Shown: positions 35,951-44,848, numbered from the stretch's first letter. The stretch is DNA of 64,000 bases from Algoriphagus winogradskyi (GCF_900182815.1 NZ_FXUA01000005.1:248001-312000); one strand, 5' to 3'. The notes: generated from the letters alone by a model not told the origin. Program-made: numbers and translations.

Positions 35951-37225
35951 ATGCTTTTAGTTAATCAGATTCGTGAAAACTTCGCCGGCGTACTTGCCGG
36001 TCTACAAAAGAGAAATTTCCCAAATGCAGAGGCTGTCTTAAATCAGGCAGTGGCTCTTGATGAATTGAGAAAATCCACTCAGTCGGAGCGTGATCAGATT
36101 CAAAGTGAATCAAATGCTATTTCAAAAGAAATCGGAACGCTTATGCGTGAGGGAAGAGCCGAAGAAGCAGTCAAGATTAAAGAGAAAACGGCTGAGCTGA
36201 AAATTCAAGTGAAGGATCTTGAAGAGCAAAATTCGAAAGCAGAAGCAGATTTAATAGCCTTACTTTATACTATCCCTAATGTGCCACATATTTCTGTTCC
36301 TGCAGGGAAATCTGCTGATGACAATGAAGTAGTCTTGGAGAATGGCGCTATTCCTACGCTGTATGAAGGCAAGCTTCCTCACTGGGACTTGATCAAAAAA
36401 TACGATATCATCGATTTTGATCTGGGCAATAAAATTTCTGGTGCTGGATTTCCAGTATATAAAGGAAAAGGGGCTAGGCTGCAGCGAGCTTTGATTAATT
36501 TCTTCTTGGATGAAGCACTCGAGCAAGGTTATTACGAAATCCAACCGCCAATTTTGGTAAATGAAGACTCAGGCTATGGAACTGGTCAACTTCCAGATAA
36601 GGAGGGGCAAATGTATTATGCAGGTGCTGATAACTTGTATTTGATTCCAACTGGTGAGGTTCCAATCACCAATATTTACCGTGATGTGATTCTTTCTGAA
36701 AGTGATCTGCCTATCAAAAACGTGGGACATTCTCCATGTTTCCGTAGAGAAGCAGGAAGCTGGGGTGCTCATGTGAGAGGATTGAATAGACTTCACCAAT
36801 TTGACAAAGTGGAGATCGTGCAGATAACCCATCCTGATAAATCCTATGAGACATTAGAAAGCATGAGCACTTATGTGCAAGGACTATTGCAAAAGCTGGA
36901 ATTACCTTACCGTGTTTTGAGACTTTGTGGAGGTGATATGGGCTTTACGTCTGCGCTGACTTATGATATGGAGGTATTCTCTGCGGCACAGGAAAGATGG
37001 TTGGAAGTTAGTTCTGTTTCTAACTTCGAAACCTATCAGTCGAATCGATTGAAATTGCGATTCCGTGGGGATGATAAAAAAACTCAATTAGCTCATTCTC
37101 TGAATGGGAGTGCATTGGCATTGCCAAGAATAGTAGCTTCCATCTTGGAAAACAATCAAACTCCAGAAGGTATCATGATGCCAAAGGTTCTTCAGCCTTA
37201 TTTAGGATTTGATAGGATCTCCTAA
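35951..37225 (+). CDS. serS: Seryl-tRNA synthetase
   Basis: Class II aminoacyl-tRNA synthetase that charges tRNA-Ser. The 424-residue protein has the N-terminal coiled-coil tRNA arm (about residues 28-105) and the class II core with motif 2 (NVGHSPCFRREAGSWGAHVRGLNRLHQFDKVE) and motif 3 near the end (LNGSALALPRIVASILEN). Length is standard. Monocistronic with its own terminator. Confidence 0.98.
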   Translation: MLLVNQIRENFAGVLAGLQKRNFPNAEAVLNQAVALDELRKSTQSERDQIQSESNAISKEIGTLMREGRAEEAVKIKEKTAELKIQVKDLEEQNSKAEADLIALLYTIPNVPHISVPAGKSADDNEVVLENGAIPTLYEGKLPHWDLIKKYDIIDFDLGNKISGAGFPVYKGKGARLQRALINFFLDEALEQGYYEIQPPILVNEDSGYGTGQLPDKEGQMYYAGADNLYLIPTGEVPITNIYRDVILSESDLPIKNVGHSPCFRREAGSWGAHVRGLNRLHQFDKVEIVQITHPDKSYETLESMSTYVQGLLQKLELPYRVLRLCGGDMGFTSALTYDMEVFSAAQERWLEVSSVSNFETYQSNRLKLRFRGDDKKTQLAHSLNGSALALPRIVASILENNQTPEGIMMPKVLQPYLGFDRIS

Positions 37226-37243
37226 TGGATAGACCCTACTTAT

Positions 37244-37275
37244 AGCGTGAAGATTACTTCTTCACGCTTTTTTTT
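37244..37275 (+). terminator. Terminator of serS
   Basis: AGCGTGAAGA (37244-37253) pairs with TCTTCACGCT (37259-37268) over a 5-nt loop, followed by eight T residues. Confidence 0.92.
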
Positions 37276-37304
37276 GTCTACTCTCTTAAGCCTTGATTCT
37301 TTCC

Positions 37305-37688
37305 TTACCCTACATTTTCCTCAAAAAGACATTCCAAAGTTTTCTCCAAGTCCTCGGCAGTTCCAGAATGGGGCCGTGAAGTTTGGATAATGGAGCTTCT
37401 TACAGCAGTTAGCCATCTAAACCTAGAGGCTAAATCCATGGATGCAATATTACCCCCTGCTTCTGAACCAGTGCATATTTTTTCAAATGAGGCCAAATTA
37501 AGTGCAATCATTTCAACATCAGCATGAGGATCCAGCATCAATAATTTTTGAGTATTCAAATGTATCTTACAGGCAAGGAAATTTCTTTTCCAATGGCAGA
37601 TCACTACACCAACATTGATGAATTCCTCCCTTTCCACCCGCGGCACTACACGGATGATCGCGTATTCATATAAGTGCTGTTCTTGCAT
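37305..37688 (-). CDS. DUF3037 protein
   Basis: A 127-residue protein matching the DUF3037 pattern (LYEYAIIRVVPRVEREEFINVGVVI near the N-terminus, ARFRWLTAVRSSIIQTSRPHSG-like central part). The function of the family is unknown. It overlaps the 3' end of the HipA-like kinase gene by 23 bp, so both are translated from one message. I recall the pairing as widespread, which suggests that the two proteins act together. Confidence 0.85.
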   Translation of the reverse strand: MQEQHLYEYAIIRVVPRVEREEFINVGVVICHWKRNFLACKIHLNTQKLLMLDPHADVEMIALNLASFEKICTGSEAGGNIASMDLASRFRWLTAVRSSIIQTSRPHSGTAEDLEKTLECLFEENVG

Positions 37689-38460
37689 CTTGAGCTTCTT
37701 TTATGAATTGATCAGAATAGGAAAGGCGAAGATTTAGAAAGTCTTGGTAAACTTTTCTCACTTCATCTGCATGCTCAGAATCGCCACCCGCTAGTAGCCA
37801 TTCTTCTGGAATCGTATTTACAATTGCGCTGATTTTCTCTGAGGTCAAAACCTTTTTAAAAGTTGCATTTACAGTTTCTAGCTCTGAAGCCGCTGGAAGC
37901 AACACATGATTTTTTATTATAGGAAAAGGGCTTTCCGCATTTTTCTTCCAATTCACCCATGCATGCTGAAATAAGAAAGAAGCCCCATGATCGATTAACC
38001 AAAGCTCTCGATTCCAGATTAGCATGTTTGTATTTCTAAAAGTTCGATCCACATTCGTGATGAACATGTCCAGCCAGACTACTTGCGAAGCTAGCAGAGG
38101 ATCTGTATTCATGGCCACGGGATCGTAGTTGATCGCTCCAGATAAGAAATGCAGGGCTAGGTTAAGGCCTTGGCTACCTTTGAGCAGGTCTTGAATTTCT
38201 TCGTCTCCCTCAGATCTACCAAATGCAGGATCAAGGTTGGCGAAGACTAATTCCGGGATTTTTAAACCTAAAGCTCTGGCAATTTCTCCACCCAAGAGTT
38301 CGGCGATAAGTGCTTTTTCCCGCTGACCAGCTCCTCGGAATTTCAAAACATACTTGAATCCGTCATCTGCATCAGCAAGAGCAGGCAGTGATCCTCCTTC
38401 TCGTAGGGGGAGAATATACCGGGTTACATTTACGTTGCGTAAACTTAATTTTTGATCCAT
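37666..38460 (-). CDS. HipA-like protein kinase
   Basis: A 264-residue protein of the short HipA-like kinase family. Candidate active-site residues are K40 (YVLKFRG), D138 and N143/N145 (ITNVDRTFRNTN) and D157 (LIDHGASFLF), corresponding to the ATP-lysine, catalytic Asp and metal-binding Asp of the fold. It lacks the separate N-terminal domain of E. coli HipA and no HipB-like antitoxin is adjacent. The ATG at 38460 (MDQKLSL) is preferred to one 33 bp upstream. Paired with DUF3037. The target is unknown; classic HipA phosphorylates glutamyl-tRNA synthetase. Confidence 0.82.
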   Translation of the reverse strand: MDQKLSLRNVNVTRYILPLREGGSLPALADADDGFKYVLKFRGAGQREKALIAELLGGEIARALGLKIPELVFANLDPAFGRSEGDEEIQDLLKGSQGLNLALHFLSGAINYDPVAMNTDPLLASQVVWLDMFITNVDRTFRNTNMLIWNRELWLIDHGASFLFQHAWVNWKKNAESPFPIIKNHVLLPAASELETVNATFKKVLTSEKISAIVNTIPEEWLLAGGDSEHADEVRKVYQDFLNLRLSYSDQFIKEAQDARTALI

Positions 38461-38509
38461 TTGATACTTATAATGCAAGCCTTGATTGTCCAAAGTTAAA
38501 GAATCTGAT

Positions 38510-39391
38510 TTAGATCAGTTCTTCTACATGCTTTTGGATGTTTGAAGATAATTTCCCCATAGGTAGGTCATTGGCATCGGTGCCAAAAGGCTCTTCGATT
38601 TCTTCGGCTATCAATTCTAAACTGGCTAATACGTAAAATATAAAAGTCACGATCGGAGCAGCATAATATCCTAGTGAAAATACATAGCCTAGAGGCAAAG
38701 TGACTACATAAGCCAAAATGAATTTCTTAATAAAAGAGCTGTAAGAGTAGGGAATTGGTGTGTTTTTGATTCGTTCACATGCACCGCATATATCTGTGAA
38801 TGACATTAACTCCTGGTTCAAAACGATCAATTGATCGCCTGTAATTTTTTTGGCTTTATACAGATCATTCACCTTAGCAAACATCAATTTAGCTACTTGG
38901 TTGGGAACATGTTTTTCTGGATCGATCTCGGGTTTTATATCCTCATCTTCCTTGTCATCCAGCATGTAAAGTGTCACTTTGGATTGCAAATGTTCCTTTA
39001 GGGCGAAAGCATAAATGGGGATTGTTCTTCTGAAAAATTTTCTGGATTCTTCATCAGAATTATCAAGCATTCCGGCCAGCTTTAGGGCTAGATTTCGGCT
39101 ATTGTTTACCAATTGCCCCCATAGTTTCCTACCTTCCCACCATCTGTCATATGCAGTATTCGTTCGGAAGACCAATAACATGGAAATCACAAAGCTCAGT
39201 AAACTGTGCATGATTGGGATATTTTTCACCCAACTGTTTTCGCTAATTTTTAAATAGTCAATTTCCAGCCAAGCCATTCCTATGGAATAAGCAAAAATCA
39301 GGAGCATAAAAGGGCCTAACTTGACTAAGGTGTCAGACTTTTGAATAAAAAATAAAACTTTAAACCATTCCTTTGGATTATATCCTTTCAT
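38510..39391 (-). CDS. Bestrophin-family channel protein
   Basis: A 293-residue membrane protein of the bestrophin/UPF0187 family. Features are the N-terminal segment WFKVLFFIQKSDTLVKLGPFML, the strongly conserved FRTNTAYDRWWEGRKLWGQLVNNSRNLALK (about 77-106), and C-terminal helices ending GTDANDLPM. Bacterial members form pentameric ion channels, reported mainly as cation-selective. Single-gene unit; physiological role unknown. Confidence 0.92.
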   Translation of the reverse strand: MKGYNPKEWFKVLFFIQKSDTLVKLGPFMLLIFAYSIGMAWLEIDYLKISENSWVKNIPIMHSLLSFVISMLLVFRTNTAYDRWWEGRKLWGQLVNNSRNLALKLAGMLDNSDEESRKFFRRTIPIYAFALKEHLQSKVTLYMLDDKEDEDIKPEIDPEKHVPNQVAKLMFAKVNDLYKAKKITGDQLIVLNQELMSFTDICGACERIKNTPIPYSYSSFIKKFILAYVVTLPLGYVFSLGYYAAPIVTFIFYVLASLELIAEEIEEPFGTDANDLPMGKLSSNIQKHVEELI

Positions 39392-39467
39392 GTTGTTAGC
39401 AAAAGTGTTTTGAATGAGTTAGAAGAAAAGTGACAATTTAGTGAGCCCTATTACAGCACGTGATAGT

Positions 39468-40073
39468 CTATTTGTTGGTAAGGAGATGCTGATGTATTTT
39501 TAAAACCTGTGGGATGAGCAACTTATTGTCTGTGTTCTTGATCACAAAATCAGCTAGTTCATTTTTCTGCTCATCTGGAAGTTGCTGGTTGATTATCTGA
39601 TTTACCTGCTCTTCCTTACGAAATGGATCACGCATCAATATTCTGGCAATACGGACTTTCAAGGGAGAACTAACATTGATGACTTTATCTAGCGTTTTTT
39701 CACCTCCACTTTCAAAGATTAAAGCAGCTTCTTTTAAGACATAAGGGGCATGTTGCTGCTCTGTCCAAGCAAAAAAATCTTTTCCAACGGCCGGATGTAC
39801 CAGCGCATTAATCATTTTAACCTTCTCCGGGTCTGAAAAGACTTCATTAGCTAAGAAGGTTCTATTTAAGCTACCGTCAGCGGAGAAGGATTCTGGCCCA
39901 AAGGCATTGGTAAGCTGCCTCTTCAATTCCTCATCATTTCCCATAAGCCACTTTGCTCGATCATCAGCTGAATAAATGGGAATTCCTAGTATAGAAAAAA
40001 TCTTTGCAACAGTAGATTTTCCTGAGCCAATTCCACCAGTTATACCGACTAAGATGGGAGAGTTGTTACTCAT
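39468..40073 (-). CDS. coaE: Dephospho-CoA kinase
   Basis: Last step of coenzyme A synthesis, phosphorylating the 3' hydroxyl of dephospho-CoA. The 201-residue protein has the P-loop GITGGIGSGKSTVAKIF at its N-terminus, DRAKWLM, and LVHPAVGKDF with EAALIFESG. Length is typical. It overlaps the ybbR-like gene by 8 bp and ends the nusB-to-coaE operon. Confidence 0.96.
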   Translation of the reverse strand: MSNNSPILVGITGGIGSGKSTVAKIFSILGIPIYSADDRAKWLMGNDEELKRQLTNAFGPESFSADGSLNRTFLANEVFSDPEKVKMINALVHPAVGKDFFAWTEQQHAPYVLKEAALIFESGGEKTLDKVINVSSPLKVRIARILMRDPFRKEEQVNQIINQQLPDEQKNELADFVIKNTDNKLLIPQVLKIHQHLLTNK

Positions 40074-41028
40074 ACTTTAATTTTAAGATTTCTGGTTGAG
40101 CTACAACTTGTTCGAGGTAGTCAGGCATTGGTTTTACCTGTACGGTGATAGTACTGTCCTCTTTATTCCTTTTGTAATAATCTAAAATTGCTTCGAATTC
40201 TAAGTCTTTTAATTCGGATGATTTACGTTCATCCACCAAATATGAAATCATGATTACGACTTCTTCATTTTGTAAAGAAACCGACTTTGGGAAGTTTAAT
40301 TTTTTAATTTTTAGCCGCTTATTTCCTTCAAGGAATTCAACAACGTCAAATTTAACCTGGATATTTTCGACTTCAAGCGTCACATGATTTCCAAGATTTT
40401 CAGGGATAGTAAGCGCTATTTCTTTATCAATTGACTTGTTAATACGGTTTTCCTCCAGATTAACTGGAAAACTTTTTAAACTGTCTAAAAGTGAGCTAGG
40501 CCCTTTGAGTGTAATGGTGCTTGGATTAAAAGTAACTGGTCCGATTGCTCTATAGTTTTTACTCATAGAAAAACCTGCCGAATCCAAGACAGGATTGAGT
40601 TTGACTGTTTTGATTTTATCAATTTTAAATGTCAATGAATCCTGAAGGACAGAATTAAGCTGAGTTGGAGAAAGGAACTCCCCTAGAGACCTTTTAAGGT
40701 CGGCGGTAAGTATGTAATTCTTTGAGGCTGGATTTGATAGCTCTACAGGATAAGAGTCGCTGTTAAAGTTGAAATATTTCCTTAGTAGGTCCCAGCCGTT
40801 TCCGGATATTTCTATTTCCAAAGTTTTAGGGAGACTGGCGACAGCTACATACTGATCTTTGTCGTAAACTAATTCAATGGGAAAATCGACAATAGTATTA
40901 TAATCGTCCTTATTGAGGGCGTTTAAAATCCAAAAAGTGGTAGCTGCTGCGATGCAGAGGACTACCACTTTCAGATTAGAGAGTTTTTTTGGAGAAATCC
41001 TTTTTGAGGATTTTTTAGTTTCCGGCAA
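40066..41028 (-). CDS. YbbR-domain membrane-anchored protein
   Basis: A 320-residue protein with one N-terminal membrane helix (about 22-40), after a basic cytoplasmic tail, and YbbR-like beta repeats outside (for example VDFPIELVYDKDQYVAVASLPKTLEIEISG and TFNPSTITLKGPSSLLDSLKSF). YbbR proteins are bitopic; in Firmicutes the CdaR relative regulates a c-di-AMP cyclase, but no cyclase is nearby here, so the role is open. Translationally linked to coaE. Confidence 0.85.
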   Translation of the reverse strand: MPETKKSSKRISPKKLSNLKVVVLCIAAATTFWILNALNKDDYNTIVDFPIELVYDKDQYVAVASLPKTLEIEISGNGWDLLRKYFNFNSDSYPVELSNPASKNYILTADLKRSLGEFLSPTQLNSVLQDSLTFKIDKIKTVKLNPVLDSAGFSMSKNYRAIGPVTFNPSTITLKGPSSLLDSLKSFPVNLEENRINKSIDKEIALTIPENLGNHVTLEVENIQVKFDVVEFLEGNKRLKIKKLNFPKSVSLQNEEVVIMISYLVDERKSSELKDLEFEAILDYYKRNKEDSTITVQVKPMPDYLEQVVAQPEILKLKYE

Positions 41029-41036
41029 AATTCAAT

Positions 41037-41354
41037 TTATTTTTTTGTTTCAGTCTTCTTTGAGAAATCTAGAGAAATAGCAGATTTTTCAACTTTGACC
41101 TTCATGCCTCTGTCAAGTTCAAGGATAACTGTGTCGCCTTCAACTGAGCTTACTTTTCCGTGAAGTCCGCCGATTGTTACTACTTCGTCGCCCTTTTTGA
41201 TTTCTTCAATGAATTTTTTGCTTTCCTTTTGTTTTTTTTGCTGTGGTCTGATCATGAAGAAATACATAATCAGGATAATAGAACCGAAAAGGAAAACTTG
41301 TCCTAAAATTCCGCTACCACCTGCGGCAGCCTGGGCTAGTACTGTAGAAATCAT
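41037..41354 (-). CDS. yajC: Preprotein translocase accessory subunit YajC
   Basis: A 105-residue protein with one N-terminal membrane helix (FLFGSIILIMYFFMIRPQQKKQKE), then a small cytosolic domain with IKKGDEVVTIGGLHGKVSSVE. YajC associates with SecDF and stimulates protein export. It starts 2 bp after the DUF1573 stop. Confidence 0.95.
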   Translation of the reverse strand: MISTVLAQAAAGGSGILGQVFLFGSIILIMYFFMIRPQQKKQKESKKFIEEIKKGDEVVTIGGLHGKVSSVEGDTVILELDRGMKVKVEKSAISLDFSKKTETKK

Positions 41355-41356
41355 AA

Positions 41357-41899
41357 TTATCGTTTAACTGGGCCTACTGGAGTAGCTGCGCCTGCAATTT
41401 TTGGTGTAACTGTACCTTTCAATCTTAATCTGGTTACAGCCGGGTTAGTGTTTGCTTGAATACTTACTGTAGGAGCTTGTGCGCCTGATTTAGAAGTTGA
41501 GTTGAAAACTACCTTCACAAATCCTTCATCTCCTGGCTTAACAGGTGCCTTAGACCAATCTGGGCTAGTACATCCGCATGAAGCAGTGATGTTAGAAATA
41601 ACCAATGGAGCTTGTCCATTATTTGTGAATTTAAAGATATGTTCTACGACTTGACCTTCATTAATAGCGCCAAAATCATACTCCTCTTCTGGAAATGCAA
41701 AAGCACCTAGAGTAGATGGATCAGCAACAGTCGCTGCTTGCGCATTCACTGGAGTAACTGTAGGGCTACTTGTTTCTAATTGAGCGATTTTTTGTTCAAG
41801 TGCAGCAATCTTTGCGTCTTGATCGCTTTTTGGGTTACATGAAGTTCCCAAAGCAAGCATGACGGAAAATACCGCCATATTCATTACGTTGATTTTCAT
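41357..41899 (-). CDS. DUF1573 lipoprotein
   Basis: A 180-residue exported lipoprotein: lipobox ALGTSC (cysteine about residue 21), a short coiled coil (IAALEQKIAQLE), a linker, and a DUF1573 beta-sandwich (YDFGAINEGQVVEHIFKFTNNGQAPLVISNITASCGCTSPDW with the CGC motif). Function unknown; such proteins are abundant in Bacteroidota. Copy D of the intergenic element lies directly upstream of its start. Confidence 0.9.
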   Translation of the reverse strand: MKINVMNMAVFSVMLALGTSCNPKSDQDAKIAALEQKIAQLETSSPTVTPVNAQAATVADPSTLGAFAFPEEEYDFGAINEGQVVEHIFKFTNNGQAPLVISNITASCGCTSPDWSKAPVKPGDEGFVKVVFNSTSKSGAQAPTVSIQANTNPAVTRLRLKGTVTPKIAGAATPVGPVKR

Positions 41900-41919
41900 C
41901 TGTTTATGTTTTTTTTAGT

Positions 41920-41987
41920 GGTCAAATGGAATCGTGCATTTCAGTTTTATTTCTTCAATCGAAATGACCCTGTACGCTCGATTTCAT
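41920..41987 (-). repeat. Intergenic element copy D (upstream of DUF1573 gene)
   Basis: On the minus strand: ATGAAATCGAGC (41987-41976), a 36-nt middle containing CAGGGTCATTT, then ATGCACGATTCCATTTGACC (41939-41920). It begins 5 nt after the YtxH stop and ends 20 nt before the DUF1573 ATG. GGTCA in the middle is exactly complementary to TGACC at the end. Confidence 0.75.
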
Positions 41988-41992
41988 TCCGA

Positions 41993-42295
41993 TTAGTTGT
42001 TTCCTTGATTGATTTGATCTATTAATTTATTCACATCGCTAAGAAGGTTCTCAGCTTTGTTTTTCGCTTCAGATATTACTCTTTTTCCTTCGGTTTTAGC
42101 TTCGTTAAGGTGCATTTCCTTACCGTCTACCAAATCGTCGATTAATTCTTCTAACTCCTTTTTATATTTTGAGAGTTTAAAAGAAAGTCGATCACGGGTA
42201 TTTGTACCAGCATCCGGTGCAAAAAGTACTCCAACTGCTGCGCCTACGCCTGCGCCTATTAGGAATGCGATGAGTGAATTACTGCTCTTGCTCAT
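41993..42295 (-). CDS. YtxH-domain protein
   Basis: A 100-residue protein with a glycine-rich membrane-like helix near the N-terminus (LIAFLIGAGVGAAVGVLFAPDAGTNTRDRL), the YtxH signature, followed by a Lys/Glu-rich coiled coil (LSKYKKELEELIDDLVDG). Family members are small stress-associated membrane proteins of unclear function. 7 bp behind nusB. Confidence 0.85.
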   Translation of the reverse strand: MSKSSNSLIAFLIGAGVGAAVGVLFAPDAGTNTRDRLSFKLSKYKKELEELIDDLVDGKEMHLNEAKTEGKRVISEAKNKAENLLSDVNKLIDQINQGNN

Positions 42296-42302
42296 AGTTA
42301 AG

Positions 42303-43487
42303 TTATTTATTGTCTAAAAGTCCTCTACCGCTCTTACGGATTTCTCCGCTTTCGGTTAGCTCTTTTGCCATCACATCTAGCAAACCATTAACAAATTGCT
42401 TGCTTTTAGGTGTACTATACGTTTTTGAAATATCGATATACTCGTTTATACTTACTTTGACGGGAATACTAGGGAAGTTTTTCATTTCCGCTATTGCCAT
42501 CGAAATAATTACTTTATCAGTGAAAGCAAGTCTATCAATGTCCCAGTTTTTTGTTTTTTGAGCAATGAGGGCCTTACTGTTTACATCATTTTCAATGGTG
42601 AAGTTAAAGATATTTTGAAAAAACTCCTTATCCTCGTCCCAGTTCATCGCGATCTCAGGCATTTGGCTTTCATTTTCCTCATTGAGATTAGCCGCATTTT
42701 TCAAGACCTTGGAAGCTAAGCTTCTAACAACTGATTTGTCTTCTGTCCAGTTTAGATCTTTTTCAGAGAAGAAATTTAAGATCACTTCATTTTTGAATAG
42801 TACTTTCTTCAAAAGATCGTCAACTAACTCAAAATCTTGAGTAACTGTTGGGTTTTCCAATTGCAAGTAAGTCTGATAAAATTCAGACGGCTTTATATAG
42901 TCTCTAAACCATTCTCTGATTTCAAGTTCTATATCATCCAGGTTAACATTGTTTCTTGCCACCGCAGCCTTGTAAGAATCTGATTCTCGAAGAGAGGCAA
43001 GAACGGTATTGTTCGGAAAATTCAGTTCGTTTCCAAATCCAACTGGATTGTTTGAAGCAAATTTTTTCTTCTTTTCAATTTCTTTTTCTACGTGCTTAGC
43101 AAATGCCTGTAAAAGCTCAATTGCTAATAAATAAAGCTGTGGAATTCGTTCTGCAGAAACCACCATATTTTTCAACAAAAACTGGTGATCCTTTTCGTTT
43201 GCTTCATGATACTTTTTCAAAGCATCTAAAACAACCTGTTTGACTTTTCTATTTGCCTCGCTGGATTTTAGTAGATCTTTTGAAGTGAGATTCTCTTCAA
43301 ACAGCTTAATTGCTTCCTCAGCTTCTTTGTTAAGTGCAGTTTTATCCTGGACTTCCATACTGTTCAGATCCGGCATGAACGAGGCTCGGATAAAATCTTT
43401 TGACAGGTTTAGGTTAGAACCTTTGCACTGCTCGTATGCATATAGGTTTTGGAAAGCCTTTACTCTGAGTATTCTTCTGTTTAGCAT
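42303..43487 (-). CDS. nusB: Transcription antitermination factor NusB (long form)
   Basis: Partner of NusE (S10) in rRNA antitermination. The 394-residue protein is almost three times the usual 140. The first 30 residues (NRRILRVKAFQNLYAYEQCKG) resemble the start of NusB. The long middle is helical and Lys/Glu-rich, and the C-terminal 130 residues carry the main NusB fold (NWDIDRLAFTDKVIISMAIAEMKNFPSIPVKVSINEYIDISKTYSTPKSKQFVNGLLDVM). Such long NusB forms are typical of Bacteroidota. TATATTTG on the minus strand at 43505-43512 is a possible -7 box. Confidence 0.93.
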   Translation of the reverse strand: MLNRRILRVKAFQNLYAYEQCKGSNLNLSKDFIRASFMPDLNSMEVQDKTALNKEAEEAIKLFEENLTSKDLLKSSEANRKVKQVVLDALKKYHEANEKDHQFLLKNMVVSAERIPQLYLLAIELLQAFAKHVEKEIEKKKKFASNNPVGFGNELNFPNNTVLASLRESDSYKAAVARNNVNLDDIELEIREWFRDYIKPSEFYQTYLQLENPTVTQDFELVDDLLKKVLFKNEVILNFFSEKDLNWTEDKSVVRSLASKVLKNAANLNEENESQMPEIAMNWDEDKEFFQNIFNFTIENDVNSKALIAQKTKNWDIDRLAFTDKVIISMAIAEMKNFPSIPVKVSINEYIDISKTYSTPKSKQFVNGLLDVMAKELTESGEIRKSGRGLLDNK

Positions 43488-43554
43488 GTCTTCGAAATGA
43501 GTTGCAAATATAGGTAATTTGAGGTGCCTATCATCTAGGTATATGAGACAAAAA

Positions 43555-43581
43555 AACCACCGGAAGCCATTTCCGGTGGTT
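43555..43581 (-). terminator. Terminator of the leucine dehydrogenase gene
   Basis: AACCACCGGAA and TTCCGGTGGTT (43555-43565 and 43571-43581) form an 11-bp stem with a 5-nt loop, followed on the minus strand by a run of T residues. Confidence 0.92.
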
Positions 43582-43602
43582 TTGATGTTGGAGTTTGTAA
43601 TC

Positions 43603-44703
43603 TTAGAAAGAAAGCTTTACTCTACCGATAGCTTCAATTCTGGCTTTAGCTGTCTCGATAGCTGCTTGTTGAGCTGGAATGTTTTCCTTTTCTGATTTAT
43701 TCAAAATGCCTAAACAGGTATCGAATATTTTTTCAGTTTGCTTATAAACTGTATCTCTATTGTATCCGCCGAAATACTCAGCGCCAACGTTGATGACACC
43801 GCCAGCGTTGATTAGAAAATCAGGTGCGTACACAATTCCTTTTTCCATTAGAATTTTGCCGTGCTTGGCTTCATCTTTCAGCTGATTATTCGCCCCTCCT
43901 GCTATTACAGCACATTTCAAGCGGTCAATGGTTTCATCGTTGACGGTGGCTCCTAACGCACATGGAGAATAAATATCCATTTCCAAATCATAGATTACAT
44001 TTGGGTCAACTACTTGAGCACCTGTTTTTTTGGCGACAGCTTGGAGCTTGTCTTCGAAAATATCCGTTACTAACACGTTGGCTCCTTCTTTCACCAAATA
44101 GTCAATCAAATATTTGCCTACCTGCCCTACACCCTGAACGCCAATTCTTTTTCCAGCCAAGGATTCTGATCCAAAAGCTTTCTTAGCTGCTGCTTTCATA
44201 CCCATGTAGACACCATAGGCCGTAACCGGAGAAGGATCTCCACCGCCTCCTTTGATCTCAGGAAGACCCGTGACATGACGAGTTTCCAGGCCGATGAACT
44301 CCATGTCTGAGGTGTTCATGTTTACGTCTTCTGCGGTAACGTACCTGCCACCTAAGCTCTGAACGAATCTTCCAAAGCGTCTTAGGTAAGCTTCATTTTT
44401 CAATTTTGGATCTCCCAAAATCACAGCTTTACCGCCGCCAAGATTCAACCCGGCAAGGGCATTTTTGAAAGTCATTCCTCTTGATAGACGAAGAACATCT
44501 GTAATTGCTTCTTCTTCAGAAGCATAAGGCCACATACGGGTTCCGCCTAGTGCAGGGCCCAAAGTGGTGTTGTGAATTCCTATCAATGCCTTTAGGCCGG
44601 TAGCTTCATCATGGCAGACCACAAGTTGTTCGTGATCCATCGTAGTGATTTGGCCAAAGATTGAACCTTCACGTACTGTTTCGGTAGCTTTAATCTCTAA
44701 CAT
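43603..44703 (-). CDS. Leucine/branched-chain amino-acid dehydrogenase
   Basis: NAD-dependent oxidative deaminase of the Glu/Leu/Phe/Val family, most like leucine dehydrogenase, linking branched-chain amino acids to 2-oxo acids and branched fatty-acid precursors. The 366-residue protein has the catalytic lysine region AGLNLGGGKAVILGD, LGGRYVTAEDVNM, and the NAD-binding GVQGVGQVGKYLIDYL. Exact amino-acid preference is not readable. Own promoter (44763-44791) and terminator. Confidence 0.93.
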   Translation of the reverse strand: MLEIKATETVREGSIFGQITTMDHEQLVVCHDEATGLKALIGIHNTTLGPALGGTRMWPYASEEEAITDVLRLSRGMTFKNALAGLNLGGGKAVILGDPKLKNEAYLRRFGRFVQSLGGRYVTAEDVNMNTSDMEFIGLETRHVTGLPEIKGGGGDPSPVTAYGVYMGMKAAAKKAFGSESLAGKRIGVQGVGQVGKYLIDYLVKEGANVLVTDIFEDKLQAVAKKTGAQVVDPNVIYDLEMDIYSPCALGATVNDETIDRLKCAVIAGGANNQLKDEAKHGKILMEKGIVYAPDFLINAGGVINVGAEYFGGYNRDTVYKQTEKIFDTCLGILNKSEKENIPAQQAAIETAKARIEAIGRVKLSF

Positions 44704-44762
44704 GTGAACTTAGCTTTTTAGAATGTGTTATATTTGGGTACTCCTTGCGAAATTGACCGATA

Positions 44763-44791
44763 CAAAATTAAATACTTTTATTGGCCTTCAA
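44763..44791 (-). promoter_or_regulatory. Promoter of the leucine dehydrogenase gene
   Basis: On the minus strand TTG (44791-44789), an 18-bp spacer, then TAATTTTG (44770-44763), matching the Bacteroidota consensus. RNA would start about 50 nt before the gene. Confidence 0.6.
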
Positions 44792-44848
44792 AGGATTAAT
44801 ATACCCAGTCTTCCTAATCTATTTCTTTCATTTTAAAATTTTTATTTG

